45,795 nt of DNA from Bacteroidales bacterium. GTDB taxonomy: Bacteria; Bacteroidota; Bacteroidia; Bacteroidales; UBA932. A model generated the notes under the pieces. The model made no database searches and was not told the DNA's origin. It saw only the letters and a list, made by a program, of their open reading frames with translations. The position numbers and the translations under genes were made by a program. The stretch spans positions 1 to 45,795 of the forward strand of contig JAFZFH010000096.1 in NCBI GenBank assembly GCA_017555965.1, in the 5' to 3' direction. The first letter of the stretch is position 1. The number at the start of each line of letters is the position of its first letter. Shown piece by piece: positions 38,234 through 45,744 of this stretch.

Positions 38234-39748
38234 ATGAATCATCGTAACTTTAAATTAATGACTATGACTAATGCAAATGACAAAGGAAGCAAGAGTTATC
38301 TTCTTTCGATAGTGCTTGTGGCTGTACTCGGAGGTCTTCTCTTCGGATACGATACAGCTGTTATTTCAGGTGCTGAGAAGGGACTCCAGGCATTCTTCCT
38401 CGGTGCAAAGGACTTCGTTTATTCTGACTTCTTCCACGGTGTGACATCTTCAAGCGCATTGCTCGGATGTATCATCGGTGCTGCTCTTTCAGGATATCTG
38501 GCTTCAAAGTTCGGACGTAGAAAGTCGCTCATCATGGCGGGTATCATGTTCTTCCTTTCAGCTCTCGGTTCTTTCGCTCCTGAGTTCCTTTTCTTCCCAA
38601 AGGGTCAGCCAACTTTCTCGCTTCTCGTGGCGTTTAACTTCTACCGAGTGCTCGGTGGTGTCGGTGTAGGTCTTGCATCTGCAATCTGCCCTATGTACAT
38701 CGCTGAGGTGGCTCCAAGCAACCTTCGTGGTACTCTCGTATCATGGAACCAGTTCGCTATCATCTTCGGTCAGCTCGTAGTTTACTTCGTGAACTTCCTT
38801 ATCCTCGGCGACCACATTGCACCTGCAATCGAGAAGATGGCAAACGGTATCTATCAGATCGTAAACCCAGGTGAGGCAGAATGGATGATCGCTACAGGTT
38901 GGAGATATATGTTTGTAAGTGAGGCAGTTCCTGCAGGACTCTTCACGCTCCTTCTTTTCTTTGTACCTGAGACTCCACGCTACCTTGCTATGGTAGGTAA
39001 GGATGAGCAGGCTCTTACTATCCTTTCTAAGATCAACGGTAAGTCAAGAGCTGCTGAGATCCTTTCTGAGATCAAGGCTACAACTACCGAGAAGACTGAG
39101 AAGCTCTTCACTTACGGATGGCTTGTCATCTTCGTCGGTATCATGCTCAGCGTATTCCAGCAGGCTGTAGGTATCAATGCGGTTCTCTACTTCGCACCTC
39201 GTATTTTCGAGTCGCTCGGTATGGGTAACCCAATGATGCAGACTGTGCTTATGGGTGTTGTGAACATCTCATTCACGCTCGTTGCAATCTTCACTGTCGA
39301 GAAGCTCGGCCGTAAGCCGCTCCTTATCGTCGGATCGCTCGGTATGGCTCTCGGTGCTGCAGGTGTTGCAATCACAAGCGTATCTGCTGCTCTTCCACCA
39401 GTTGTTGCTGTCATCAGCATCATGATTTACAGCGCATCATTCATGTTCAGCTGGGGTCCTATCTGCTGGGTACTTATCTCAGAGATCTTCCCTAACACTA
39501 TCCGTGGTGCTGCTGTTGCTATTGCTGTTGCATTCCAGTGGATCTTCAACTTCATCGTTTCTTCTACATTCCTCCCAATGTACAATATGAGCCTCGGCTC
39601 AATGGGAGAGAACTTTGGACATGCGTTTACATACGGCCTCTATGGTGTCATCTGTATTCTCGCTGCTCTCTTCGTATGGAGACTGGTTCCTGAGACTAAG
39701 GGTAAGACTCTCGAGGATATGTCTAATCTTTGGAAGAAGGAGAAGTAA
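38234..39748 (+). CDS. xylE: D-xylose:H+ symporter, MFS sugar porter family
   Basis: This inner-membrane transporter of about 500 residues has 12 predicted spans and the sugar-porter signatures: GGLLFGYDTAVISGAE in span 1, SKFGRRKSLI between spans 2 and 3, PETPRYLAM before the central loop, QQAVGINAVLYFAPRIFE in span 7, EKLGRKPLL, and PETKGKTLEDM at the C-terminus. Context after xylBA indicates D-xylose. The coordinate given is the first ATG. That codon touches the palindromic repeats, and the in-frame ATG at 38258, preceded by an AT-rich stretch, is at least as likely. No promoter is evident in the repeat region, so xylE is probably transcribed with xylBA and ends at the terminator at 39784. 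Confidence 0.92.
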   Translation: MNHRNFKLMTMTNANDKGSKSYLLSIVLVAVLGGLLFGYDTAVISGAEKGLQAFFLGAKDFVYSDFFHGVTSSSALLGCIIGAALSGYLASKFGRRKSLIMAGIMFFLSALGSFAPEFLFFPKGQPTFSLLVAFNFYRVLGGVGVGLASAICPMYIAEVAPSNLRGTLVSWNQFAIIFGQLVVYFVNFLILGDHIAPAIEKMANGIYQIVNPGEAEWMIATGWRYMFVSEAVPAGLFTLLLFFVPETPRYLAMVGKDEQALTILSKINGKSRAAEILSEIKATTTEKTEKLFTYGWLVIFVGIMLSVFQQAVGINAVLYFAPRIFESLGMGNPMMQTVLMGVVNISFTLVAIFTVEKLGRKPLLIVGSLGMALGAAGVAITSVSAALPPVVAVISIMIYSASFMFSWGPICWVLISEIFPNTIRGAAVAIAVAFQWIFNFIVSSTFLPMYNMSLGSMGENFGHAFTYGLYGVICILAALFVWRLVPETKGKTLEDMSNLWKKEK

Positions 39749-39783
39749 TATTCCTTTTTTGGTATAAAATCTGAATTTGATGT

Positions 39784-39818
39784 CCCGGTTGCGGACTAGA
39801 CCGCAACCGGGATTTTTT
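39784..39818 (+). terminator. Rho-independent terminator of xylBAE
   Basis: A perfect 11-pair stem (CCCGGTTGCGG with CCGCAACCGGG) and a six-base loop are followed by ATTTTTTAT. The end of its T-tract touches the ATG of the next gene, so the same hairpin would also form in the leader of that gene if a promoter lies upstream. Confidence 0.9.
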
Positions 39819-40277
39819 ATGCGTAAGAGTTTGACAATAATCATATTGCTGCTGGTTTCTGTGGTGAGCCTGCATGCGCAGACGCCGGTGGAAGATGTCA
39901 TCCTTAATTATGAGGGTGCCAAAGGTGCCAGAAGTTTCATCGCACAGGGCGTGCGTATGGCTTTGGCAAGACAGCTGATGAAGGCGACTCAAGTAGCACC
40001 TGTCGCATCTGATGTGGACAGGCTGTATGTGCTGAAGATGGATAATGCAGATTCCGATGCGCGCTCGGAGTTTGTCCATGATCTGTATCGAGCTTTGGCG
40101 GATTACCGCTACTATGGACAGTGCCCTTCGAAGAACGGGGAAGTGGATGTGTATTATATGTCCAATGGCAAAGACAATGTTCAGGAGCTGGTGATCTATA
40201 ATCCTGCCACCTTTTCTCTCAACAGCCTTTATGGTGATTTTACCTACAAGCAGCTTGTTGCTCTGGACACAGAGTGA
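39819..40277 (+). CDS. Small secreted protein of unknown function
   Basis: The open frame extends upstream to a TTG at 39777 through the terminator hairpin. The ATG at 39819 is the sensible start because it gives a clean signal peptide, MRKSLTIIILLLVSVVSLHAQ. The mature protein, about 130 residues, has no membrane segment and no cysteine-rich pattern apart from one CPSKNG. It includes VDRLYVLKMDNAD and a C-terminal VQELVIYNPATFSLNSLYG. Its size and style recall small Bacteroidetes envelope families such as DUF4252, but I do not recognise it with confidence. It is convergent with the LacI gene, eight bases apart. I see no clear promoter. Confidence 0.6.
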   Translation: MRKSLTIIILLLVSVVSLHAQTPVEDVILNYEGAKGARSFIAQGVRMALARQLMKATQVAPVASDVDRLYVLKMDNADSDARSEFVHDLYRALADYRYYGQCPSKNGEVDVYYMSNGKDNVQELVIYNPATFSLNSLYGDFTYKQLVALDTE

Positions 40278-40285
40278 TCCTGCGA

Positions 40286-41328
40286 TTACATGTAGTAGTC
40301 GCAGTTAATCTTGTTGAGGATATCCATCTGGGTGAAATTGTCTTTCTTCACCACATCCTTACCCAACACGAACTTATCCGTCAGAGACAGGACTGCAGAT
40401 GCGGCCTGACGGTCTGAATGCTGAGCTATCAGCAGCTGTACCAGGTCCTCCTTCAGTGCAGCGACGTTTCTGTCAAGAAAATCGAAACCCACAACACGGC
40501 AGCCCTCTGCCCCTCTTTCCTTGAGGTATGCGGCCACAAGGTGGATTCTCGAATTGAACATCACTATAAGCTTTCTGCCCTTATCCTGGCCGAGCGTCTC
40601 GTCCAGACGTGAGTGGCGGCTGCCCTTGTCCTTCGGGTCGATGAAAATGTTAATGATCTCGGTCTGGGGATAATTCTCGGCCATATATTTCATGAAGCCG
40701 GCTCTTCTTGCGGCGGTCGGGTCAGACTGTCCGGTCTTGTCTCGTTCGATCCTGACCACATAAAGCCTTTCTGCCTGACTTCCGTTCATAAGGATGTCCG
40801 CGCAAAGATATCCGCTCTGGAACATAGGCATGCCGAAATATGCCATGTATCCCTCATCTTCCTCAATCTTGGAGTCAATATATACATATGGGATGCCCTT
40901 GCCGGCAAGCGCGTTGACGAACAGGAGGGTTTCTGCACGGAATACGGGCGCTACTATGACTCCTGAAGGATTGTTGTCGAGTACATTGTGACAGACCTCT
41001 CTGAAGGACTCGATCTCATACTGGTCGTATGTCACGATTTCTACAGTGATACCGTAGCGGGACGCAGTTTCTCCAGCCTCAAGCAGGCCTTTGCAGTCAG
41101 AGACCAGAAATCACCTTCCACATATTCAGGAATGACGCAGCAGATGGTGCGTTTCTTCTGAGATGCGAGCATCGACGCATATACGTTCGGTTTGTAGCCG
41201 AGCTCCTCTATGACGCGAAGGACTTTCTCGCGACTTTTTGACGAGACTTCGCCGCGGTTGTGAAGCACACGGTCGACTGTTCCTTTGGAAACTCCTGCCG
41301 CTTTTGCTACGTCGTTGATCGTTATCAT
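40286..41328 (-). pseudogene. LacI-family transcriptional regulator split by a frameshift
   Basis: From the ATG at 41328 the frame reads MITINDVAKAAGVSKGTVDRV, a textbook LacI helix-turn-helix and hinge, then IEELGYKPNVYASMLAS. After GDFWSLTAKA it runs into a wrong frame and stops near 41041. The ligand-binding domain continues in another frame: GLLEAGETASRYGITVEIV can be read just upstream of the second open frame, which runs to 40286 with SGVIVAPVF and GFDFLDRNVAALKEDLVQ. Restoring one base, most simply a G in AAGGCC at 41087-41093, gives a continuous protein of about 348 residues, normal for LacI regulators. The divergent hexuronate transporter is the likely target. The lesion may be a real recent mutation or an assembly error. 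Confidence 0.85.
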
Positions 41329-41372
41329 GTCTGTGTCTGATGTCTTGATGTTTACTGACTTTCGAACCAAAA

Positions 41373-41380
41373 CAAAGATA
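41373..41380 (-). promoter_or_regulatory. Predicted LacI-gene promoter, -7 element
   Basis: Read on the minus strand this is TATCTTTG, a full -7 match, 45 bases before the ATG at 41328. It supports that ATG over the longer frame starting at 41403, which would begin upstream of the promoter. The -33 region overlaps the palindrome at 41390-41405. Confidence 0.45.
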
Positions 41381-41389
41381 GGTATTTTC

Positions 41390-41405
41390 CCGTGCTCGTA
41401 CACGG
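41390..41405 (+). promoter_or_regulatory. Candidate LacI operator palindrome
   Basis: CCGTG and CACGG form a perfect inverted repeat with a six-base centre (CTCGTA). It lies between the divergent LacI and hexuronate transporter genes, next to both predicted promoters. Size and symmetry fit a LacI-family site, although such sites more often have an odd or CG centre. Confidence 0.35.
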
Positions 41406-41423
41406 ATTGTCGGAAATTATTGT

Positions 41424-41431
41424 TAGTTTTG
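41424..41431 (+). promoter_or_regulatory. Predicted promoter -7 element of the hexuronate transporter gene
   Basis: TAGTTTTG matches TAnnTTTG, 47 bases before the ATG at 41479. The -33 element is weak (ATTGT around 41406-41410). Confidence 0.4.
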
Positions 41432-41478
41432 CGATTGATTGATAATTTTTGGTCTGAAAATCATATAAATAAATACAA

Positions 41479-42927
41479 ATGAACAAGAACACTAGTAAAG
41501 AACTGATGACGAACTGGCGCTGGTGGATGGTGGTTCTGCTTTTCGTTGCAACTACTGTAAACTATATGGACCGCCAGGTGCTTTCGCTCACATGGAAGGA
41601 ATTCATTGCGCCTGAGTTCCACTGGTCAGACAGCCAGTATGGTGTCATCACTTCCGTATTCTCAATCTTCTACGCGGTCTGCATGCTTTTCGCAGGAAAG
41701 TTCGTGGATTGGATGGGAACAAAGAAAGGATATCTCTGGGCTATCGGAGTGTGGTCGTTCGCGGCATGTATTCATTCTGTCTGCGGATGGGCTACAATGC
41801 ATATCGAAGGATTCGAGTCGATCGAGGCAATGAAGGCTGTGGAGACCGGTTCGAATGCGGCCCTCGGAGTAGCGACAGTCAGCGTATGGCTTTTCATCGC
41901 AGCACGCTCGATCCTTGCACTCGGCGAGGCCGGTAACTTCCCTGCAGCAATCAAGACTACTGCGGAGTACTTCCCTAAGAAGGACCGTGCATTCGCGACT
42001 TCAATCTTCAATGCCGGTGCGTCTGTTGGTGCCCTTATCGCCCCTGTGACCATTCCGCCGCTTGCATCTGCTTTCGGATGGGAGATGGCCTTCGTGATCA
42101 TCGGTGCCCTCGGTTTCCTCTGGATGGGATTCTGGGTATTCATGTACGACAAGCCGCAGAACTCGAAGCATGTTAACCAGGCAGAGCTCGATTACATAAG
42201 CCAGGATGAGGATGATAAGACAGCTGCAGCTGATGAGCAGGAAGCAAAGTCAATACCGATCCTCAAATGTTTCACATATCGTCAGACATGGGCGTTCATT
42301 ACAGGTAAGTTCTTTACTGACGGAGTGTGGTGGTTCTATCTTTTCTGGGCCCCTGCATACTTCCAGGATCAGTTTGGCTACAAGGCATCTTCAGGTATGG
42401 GAATGGCCCTTATCGTGACCCTCTATGCGATCGTGACTGTCATTTCGATCTTCGGAGGATATCTTCCTAAGATGTTCGTTGAGAAGAAGGGAATGCACCC
42501 GTACAACGGCCGTATGCTCTCGATGCTCATCTTTGCATTCTTCCCGCTCTTTGCTCTTTTCGCACAGCCTATGGGACAGTTCTCGGCGTGGTGGCCTGCA
42601 ATCATCATCGGCCTTGCAGGAGCCGGACATCAGGCATGGTCTGCCAACCTCTTCTCGACAGTCGGCGACATGTTCCCTAAGTCGGCGATTGCGACCGTTA
42701 CCGGAATCGGCGGTATGGCAGGTGGTGTGAGCTCGTTCATCATCAACCTCAGTGCGGGTAAGCTCTTTGACTATTCGGACAGCATGGGTGCGGCCTTTAC
42801 ATTCCTCGGATTTGAAGGCAAGGAAGCCGGCTATATGATCGTCTTCTGCATCTGCGCGGTTGCATACATCATTGCATGGACAATCATGAAGACTCTCGTT
42901 CCTAAATATAAGAAGATCGAGGAGTAG
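41479..42927 (+). CDS. exuT: MFS hexuronate transporter (ExuT-like, anion:cation symporter family)
   Basis: This 482-residue inner-membrane protein has about 12 spans. It opens with WRWWMVVLLFVATTVNYMDRQVLS, the usual start of the ACS/ExuT group, and carries DWMGTKKGYLWAIGVWS after span 2 and ALGEAGNFPAAIKTTAEYFPKKDRAFATS in spans 4-5, the signature of glucuronate/galacturonate transporters. The central loop contains a stretch of acidic residues (DEDDKTAAADEQEAKS). In a xylan-degrading genome it may import glucuronate released from xylan side chains, but galacturonate from pectin is equally possible. It is divergent from the LacI-type gene and ends in a terminator at 42947. No uronate catabolic genes lie in the window. 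Confidence 0.88.
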   Translation: MNKNTSKELMTNWRWWMVVLLFVATTVNYMDRQVLSLTWKEFIAPEFHWSDSQYGVITSVFSIFYAVCMLFAGKFVDWMGTKKGYLWAIGVWSFAACIHSVCGWATMHIEGFESIEAMKAVETGSNAALGVATVSVWLFIAARSILALGEAGNFPAAIKTTAEYFPKKDRAFATSIFNAGASVGALIAPVTIPPLASAFGWEMAFVIIGALGFLWMGFWVFMYDKPQNSKHVNQAELDYISQDEDDKTAAADEQEAKSIPILKCFTYRQTWAFITGKFFTDGVWWFYLFWAPAYFQDQFGYKASSGMGMALIVTLYAIVTVISIFGGYLPKMFVEKKGMHPYNGRMLSMLIFAFFPLFALFAQPMGQFSAWWPAIIIGLAGAGHQAWSANLFSTVGDMFPKSAIATVTGIGGMAGGVSSFIINLSAGKLFDYSDSMGAAFTFLGFEGKEAGYMIVFCICAVAYIIAWTIMKTLVPKYKKIEE

Positions 42928-42946
42928 TCTTCGGAATCATGATATC

Positions 42947-42983
42947 AAGGGCTGACCAAACGACATTTGGCCAGCCCTTTTTT
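42947..42983 (+). terminator. Rho-independent terminator after the hexuronate transporter gene
   Basis: AAGGGCTG pairs with CAGCCCTT; the stem continues CCAAA/TTTGG after one A-C mismatch, around a CGACA loop. A run of six T follows inside 42978-42983. Confidence 0.85.
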
Positions 42984-43000
42984 CTGCCATATTGTCAGTA

Positions 43001-43032
43001 TTTTTCGGATGGCAGATTATTTGTTATCTTTG
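43001..43032 (+). promoter_or_regulatory. Promoter of the grpE-dnaJ operon
   Basis: TTTTC at 43001-43005 and TATCTTTG at 43025-43032 are 19 bases apart, a good match to the housekeeping Bacteroidetes pattern. A second -7-like box (TAATTTTG, 43051-43058) lies downstream. No CIRCE-type inverted repeat is seen. Transcription from here would include the small ORF at 43073. Confidence 0.6.
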
Positions 43033-43072
43033 CGACGGCTTGGCTGGATCTAATTTTGGCCAGAGCATTGAA

Positions 43073-43219
43073 ATGTTGATAACAATGACAATTGCGATAT
43101 TGATCGCATTGCTATTAGGTAAGATTACGATAAAGGAGATAAAGGAATATGTCAAGAAAATCAAAAAAGGACCAGGAGCAGATAAAGGAGCAGGATGTGG
43201 AAATGGAAAAGTCGCTTGA
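43073..43219 (+). CDS. Small single-span membrane protein overlapping grpE
   Basis: A 48-codon frame begins with ATG at 43073: a hydrophobic helix (MLITMTIAILIALLLGKI), then a basic amphipathic stretch ([12 protein letters not shown]). The last 18 codons overlap the start of grpE in a different frame and are rich in Gly. It lies directly after the predicted grpE promoter. The hydrophobic-then-basic pattern is what a real small membrane protein would show, but length is too short to be sure. It could instead be an upstream frame that tunes grpE translation. Confidence 0.4.
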   Translation: MLITMTIAILIALLLGKITIKEIKEYVKKIKKGPGADKGAGCGNGKVA

Positions 43220-43703
43220 GCAGGAGGAGGTAGATCAGACAGCAGAGCTCGAGAAGAAGATTGCGGAGCTTGAGGAGAAGGTGGCGAAGGATAAGGATGA
43301 CTACATCCGTCTCATGGCAGAGTTCGAGAACTTCCGCAGACGTACATCTCAGGAGAAGCTTGAACTCGTAAGCATGGCTTCTGTTGACACTATCAAGGGA
43401 CTGCTTCCGGTGCTTGACGATTGTGAAAGAGCGCTTGCTGTTCTTAAGGATTCAAACGACAGCGAAGCGGCAAAGGAAGGTACAGAGCTCATCTATCATA
43501 AGCTCATAGCATACCTTCAGAGCAAGGGTCTCGCGGTGATCGAGGCAAAGGATCAGGTTTTTGACACAGACCTTCATGAAGCGGTTGCACAGTTCCCTGT
43601 ACCTGAGGAAGACAAGAAGGGAAAGGTATTCGATGTCGTACAGACAGGATATACACTCAACGGTAAGGTTATCCGTTTCGCGAAAGTAGTTGTAGGTATC
43701 TAG
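43149..43703 (+). CDS. grpE: GrpE, nucleotide exchange factor of DnaK
   Basis: This 184-residue protein has the GrpE layout: a charged N-terminus, a long coiled coil (about 25-70: [20 protein letters not shown]), the conserved [16 protein letters not shown] segment, [12 protein letters not shown], and a small C-terminal beta domain with [13 protein letters not shown] and [17 protein letters not shown]. It drives ADP release from DnaK in the heat-shock chaperone cycle. dnaJ follows after 17 bases, while dnaK is not in the window. Its start overlaps a small out-of-frame ORF, so translation may be coupled. Confidence 0.95.
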   Translation: MSRKSKKDQEQIKEQDVEMEKSLEQEEVDQTAELEKKIAELEEKVAKDKDDYIRLMAEFENFRRRTSQEKLELVSMASVDTIKGLLPVLDDCERALAVLKDSNDSEAAKEGTELIYHKLIAYLQSKGLAVIEAKDQVFDTDLHEAVAQFPVPEEDKKGKVFDVVQTGYTLNGKVIRFAKVVVGI

Positions 43704-43720
43704 ACTCAAATAAAGTCACA

Positions 43721-44896
43721 ATGGCAAAAAGAGATTATTATGAGGTGCTGGGCGTTGCAAAAGGCGCAACAGCTGAGGAAATAAAGAAGGCCTACAGAAA
43801 GATGGCTGTCAAGTACCACCCTGACAAGAATCCAGGCGACAAAGAGGCTGAGGAGAAGTTCAAGGAGGCGGCTGAGGCTTATTCGATCTTGAGTGACCCT
43901 GACAAGAAGGCTCGTTACGACCAGTTCGGTCATGCCGGTGTCGAGGGAGCAGGTCCTGACTTCAGCGGTGGATTCGGCAACCTCAATGACATATTGAACG
44001 ACATACTCGGCGGCTTTGGCTTCGGCGGAGGTTTCGGTGGAGGCTTCAGTGGCTTCGGAGGCGGCTTTGGCGGCGGAAGAGGCGGTCAGCAGCAGCGTGT
44101 ACATAGAGGACGTGACATCAGGGTACGTGTGAAGCTCACTCTTGAGGAAATCGCCAATGGAGTGGAGAAGGAGATCAGTATCGAGAAGAGTGTTCCATGT
44201 ACAGAGTGTGGCGGAAAAGGTGCAAAGAACAGTTCTGACATAAAGACATGTCCGGGCTGTAACGGAACAGGTCAGGTGCAGAGAGTCGTGAACTCATTCC
44301 TCGGCCAGACGGTGACCTATTCTACCTGCCAGCAGTGTGGGGGAGAGGGCAAGGTCATCAGCAACCCATGCCGCAGCTGTAACGGAACAGGTCTTGTCCG
44401 CAAGAGAGAGACCATCAAGGTCAAGATTCCTGCAGGAGTTGAGGCTGGAATGCAGCTTACCGTACAGGGCGAAGGAAATGCAGCTAAGAATAACGGAATC
44501 AACGGAGACCTTCTTGTAGTGATCGAGGAACAGGAGCATCCAAACCTCAAGAGGGACGGCAATAACCTTTATTATACTAAGATCGTATCATTGCCGGATG
44601 CTATTCTCGGAGCAGAGACAGAGGTTCCATGCCTCGACGGTCCATATAAGATCAAGGTTGATCCGGGCACACAGTCAGGAACTGTCGTGAAACTTCGTGG
44701 CAAGGGACTTCCTACACTCAACGGATACGGCGGAACCGGCGACATGTATGTGAAGATTGCTGTGTGGATTCCTAAGAAACTCAACAAGGATGAGAAGGCT
44801 GTAATCGAGTCTCTCAGACATAATGATTCATTCAAACCGGACCCTACAAAGGAGGATAAGAGCTTTTTTGACCGAATTAAAGACTTATTTGACTAA
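43721..44896 (+). CDS. dnaJ: DnaJ, DnaK co-chaperone
   Basis: This 391-residue class I J-protein has the J domain with the HPD motif in [10 protein letters not shown] (residue about 33), then a glycine/phenylalanine-rich linker (about 80-125). Four CxxCxGxG zinc-binding repeats follow ([32 protein letters not shown], about 160-225), then the substrate-binding C-terminal domains with [13 protein letters not shown] and [12 protein letters not shown]. It stimulates DnaK ATPase and delivers unfolded clients. It is in an operon with grpE. All class I features are intact and the length is normal. Confidence 0.97.
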   Translation: MAKRDYYEVLGVAKGATAEEIKKAYRKMAVKYHPDKNPGDKEAEEKFKEAAEAYSILSDPDKKARYDQFGHAGVEGAGPDFSGGFGNLNDILNDILGGFGFGGGFGGGFSGFGGGFGGGRGGQQQRVHRGRDIRVRVKLTLEEIANGVEKEISIEKSVPCTECGGKGAKNSSDIKTCPGCNGTGQVQRVVNSFLGQTVTYSTCQQCGGEGKVISNPCRSCNGTGLVRKRETIKVKIPAGVEAGMQLTVQGEGNAAKNNGINGDLLVVIEEQEHPNLKRDGNNLYYTKIVSLPDAILGAETEVPCLDGPYKIKVDPGTQSGTVVKLRGKGLPTLNGYGGTGDMYVKIAVWIPKKLNKDEKAVIESLRHNDSFKPDPTKEDKSFFDRIKDLFD

Positions 44897-44921
44897 TTTT
44901 TGTAAAAATTTCTCAAAAAAG

Positions 44922-44952
44922 TTTGGAGGTTTAGATTTTATTACTACCTTTG
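44922..44952 (+). promoter_or_regulatory. rplS promoter
   Basis: TTTG at 44922-44925 and TACCTTTG at 44945-44952 are separated by exactly 19 bases, the best consensus promoter in the window. It gives a leader of about 70 bases before rplS, in line with strong expression of a ribosomal protein gene. Confidence 0.8.
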
Positions 44953-45029
44953 CAATCCCAAATCAAAGCAACCTCTCGCGCTGGGTGAAAAAAACGTGAT
45001 GTTGCCCAATAATTTAATTTAATATAGAA

Positions 45030-45401
45030 ATGGATCTTATTAAAGTAGTAGAGCAGGCTTTCGCAAACGAGAAGAGAGCTTCATACCCAAAATTCAAGGC
45101 CGGTGACACAATCACCGTTACATACAGAATCAAGGAGGGTGATAAGGAGAGACTTCAGAAGTTCAGAGGAACAGTTATCCAGCTTCGTGGAGCATCAGCA
45201 AACACCAGAACATTCACAGTACGCAAGGTTGCTAGCGGTGTAGGTGTTGAGAGAATCTTCCCATTCGAATCACCATTCATCGATTCTATCGAGCTCAACA
45301 AGATTGGTAAAGTACGTCGCGCACGCATCTTCTATCTCCGCGATCTTACAGGTAAGAAGGCTCGCATCAAGGAAAAGAAGGGCGCTAAGGTTAGCGAGTA
45401 A
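45030..45401 (+). CDS. rplS: 50S ribosomal protein L19 (bL19)
   Basis: This 123-residue protein sits at the 30S-50S interface of the large subunit. Family motifs are [28 protein letters not shown] (in part) near residue 20, the [26 protein letters not shown] segment near 52, and a C-terminal [22 protein letters not shown] tail. Length is within the bL19 range. It is monocistronic here, with its own promoter, and is followed by a tRNA gene 24 bases later. The usual trmD-rplS grouping of other phyla is not present. Confidence 0.97.
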   Translation: MDLIKVVEQAFANEKRASYPKFKAGDTITVTYRIKEGDKERLQKFRGTVIQLRGASANTRTFTVRKVASGVGVERIFPFESPFIDSIELNKIGKVRRARIFYLRDLTGKKARIKEKKGAKVSE

Positions 45402-45424
45402 AGAATAGCAGGAAACTGCATCAC

Positions 45425-45501
45425 GGCTCCGTAGCTCAACTGAATAGAGCATCTGACTACGGATCAGAAGGTTACAGGTTTGAATCCTGTCGGAGTCACC
45501 A
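45425..45501 (+). tRNA. tRNA-Arg (anticodon ACG)
   Basis: The acceptor stem pairs GGCTCCG with CGGAGTC (one G-U). The anticodon stem TCTGA/TCAGA carries the loop CTACGGA with ACG in the anticodon position. The T arm is ACAGG with loop TTTGAAT and CCTGT. The discriminator is A at 45498, and CCA is encoded (45499-45501), unlike the tRNA at 2298. It probably shares transcription with rplS and ends at the terminator starting at 45506. Confidence 0.95.
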
Positions 45502-45505
45502 AAAT

Positions 45506-45538
45506 CGGCATTCTAGATATCTAGGATGCCGGTTTTTT
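45506..45538 (+). terminator. Rho-independent terminator after tRNA-Arg(ACG)
   Basis: CGGCATTCTAG (45506-45516) pairs with CTAGGATGCCG (45521-45531) through 11 pairs including one G-U, around an ATAT loop. G and six T follow. Confidence 0.92.
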
Positions 45539-45542
45539 ATTA

Positions 45543-45564
45543 TTTGCTCCAAATTTGCTCCAAA
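45543..45564 (+). repeat. Tandem repeat of TTTGCTCCAAA (two copies)
   Basis: Two exact, directly adjacent 11-base copies (45543-45553 and 45554-45564) lie just after the terminator behind tRNA-Arg. Short tandem repeats at such a place can be recombinase arm sites or part of an attachment site. Confidence 0.7.
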
Positions 45565-45581
45565 AGTTTGCATGATGAATG

Positions 45582-45617
45582 AAAAAAGCCTCCCGATCTC
45601 AAGAAAGAACCGGGAGG
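45582..45617 (-). terminator. Rho-independent terminator on the minus strand
   Basis: Read on the minus strand, CCTCCCG and CGGGAGG form a 7-pair stem with a 15-base loop, followed by a C and six T. It would stop transcription coming from genes to the right of the window. Confidence 0.6.
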
Positions 45618-45744
45618 AAGTCATCAGGATGATTGTCAGAGAGATCGGACTACAGGATCAGTAAAGGAAGCTGGGCTCAGGTGCAAAAGTATGTGTTTCG
45701 ATAAATAAGTGATACCTTTGTGCAGATATATAAATACAAAGGTT

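Larger units (their letters stand above)
45539..45744 (+). other. Gene-poor stretch after the tRNA, possible mobile-element edge
   Basis: This stretch holds a tandem 11-base repeat (45543-45564), a minus-strand terminator (45582-45617) and a 30-codon frame at 45572-45664 starting MMNEKSLPISRKN. The frame contains the terminator hairpin and is probably not a gene. A -7-like box TACCTTTG (45713-45720) precedes the ORF at 45745. An imperfect inverted repeat pairs GTGCAAAAGTAT near 45681 with ATACCTTTGTGC ending near 45723. Position directly behind a tRNA gene is typical of integration sites, but no integrase is visible. Confidence 0.35.

Noticed and set aside
39777-39818. N-terminal extension of the small secreted protein
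   Set aside because: It is encoded by the terminator hairpin and would bury the signal peptide; the ATG at 39819 is better.
40280-40304. Hairpin at the convergent ends of the secreted protein and LacI-type genes (CTGCGA/TCGCAG)
   Set aside because: The stem is six pairs with an imperfect centre, lies partly in coding sequence and lacks a T-tract on either strand.
44968-45005. Ribosomal protein leader structure before rplS (GCAAC at 44968 with GTTGC at 45001)
   Set aside because: Only five pairs with a long interior and no further support by eye. Autoregulatory L19 leaders exist, but this one needs covariation analysis before it can be called.
45572-45664. 30-codon ORF MMNEKSLPISRKN after the tRNA terminator
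   Set aside because: Too short, contains the minus-strand terminator hairpin, and shows no recognisable motif or promoter.
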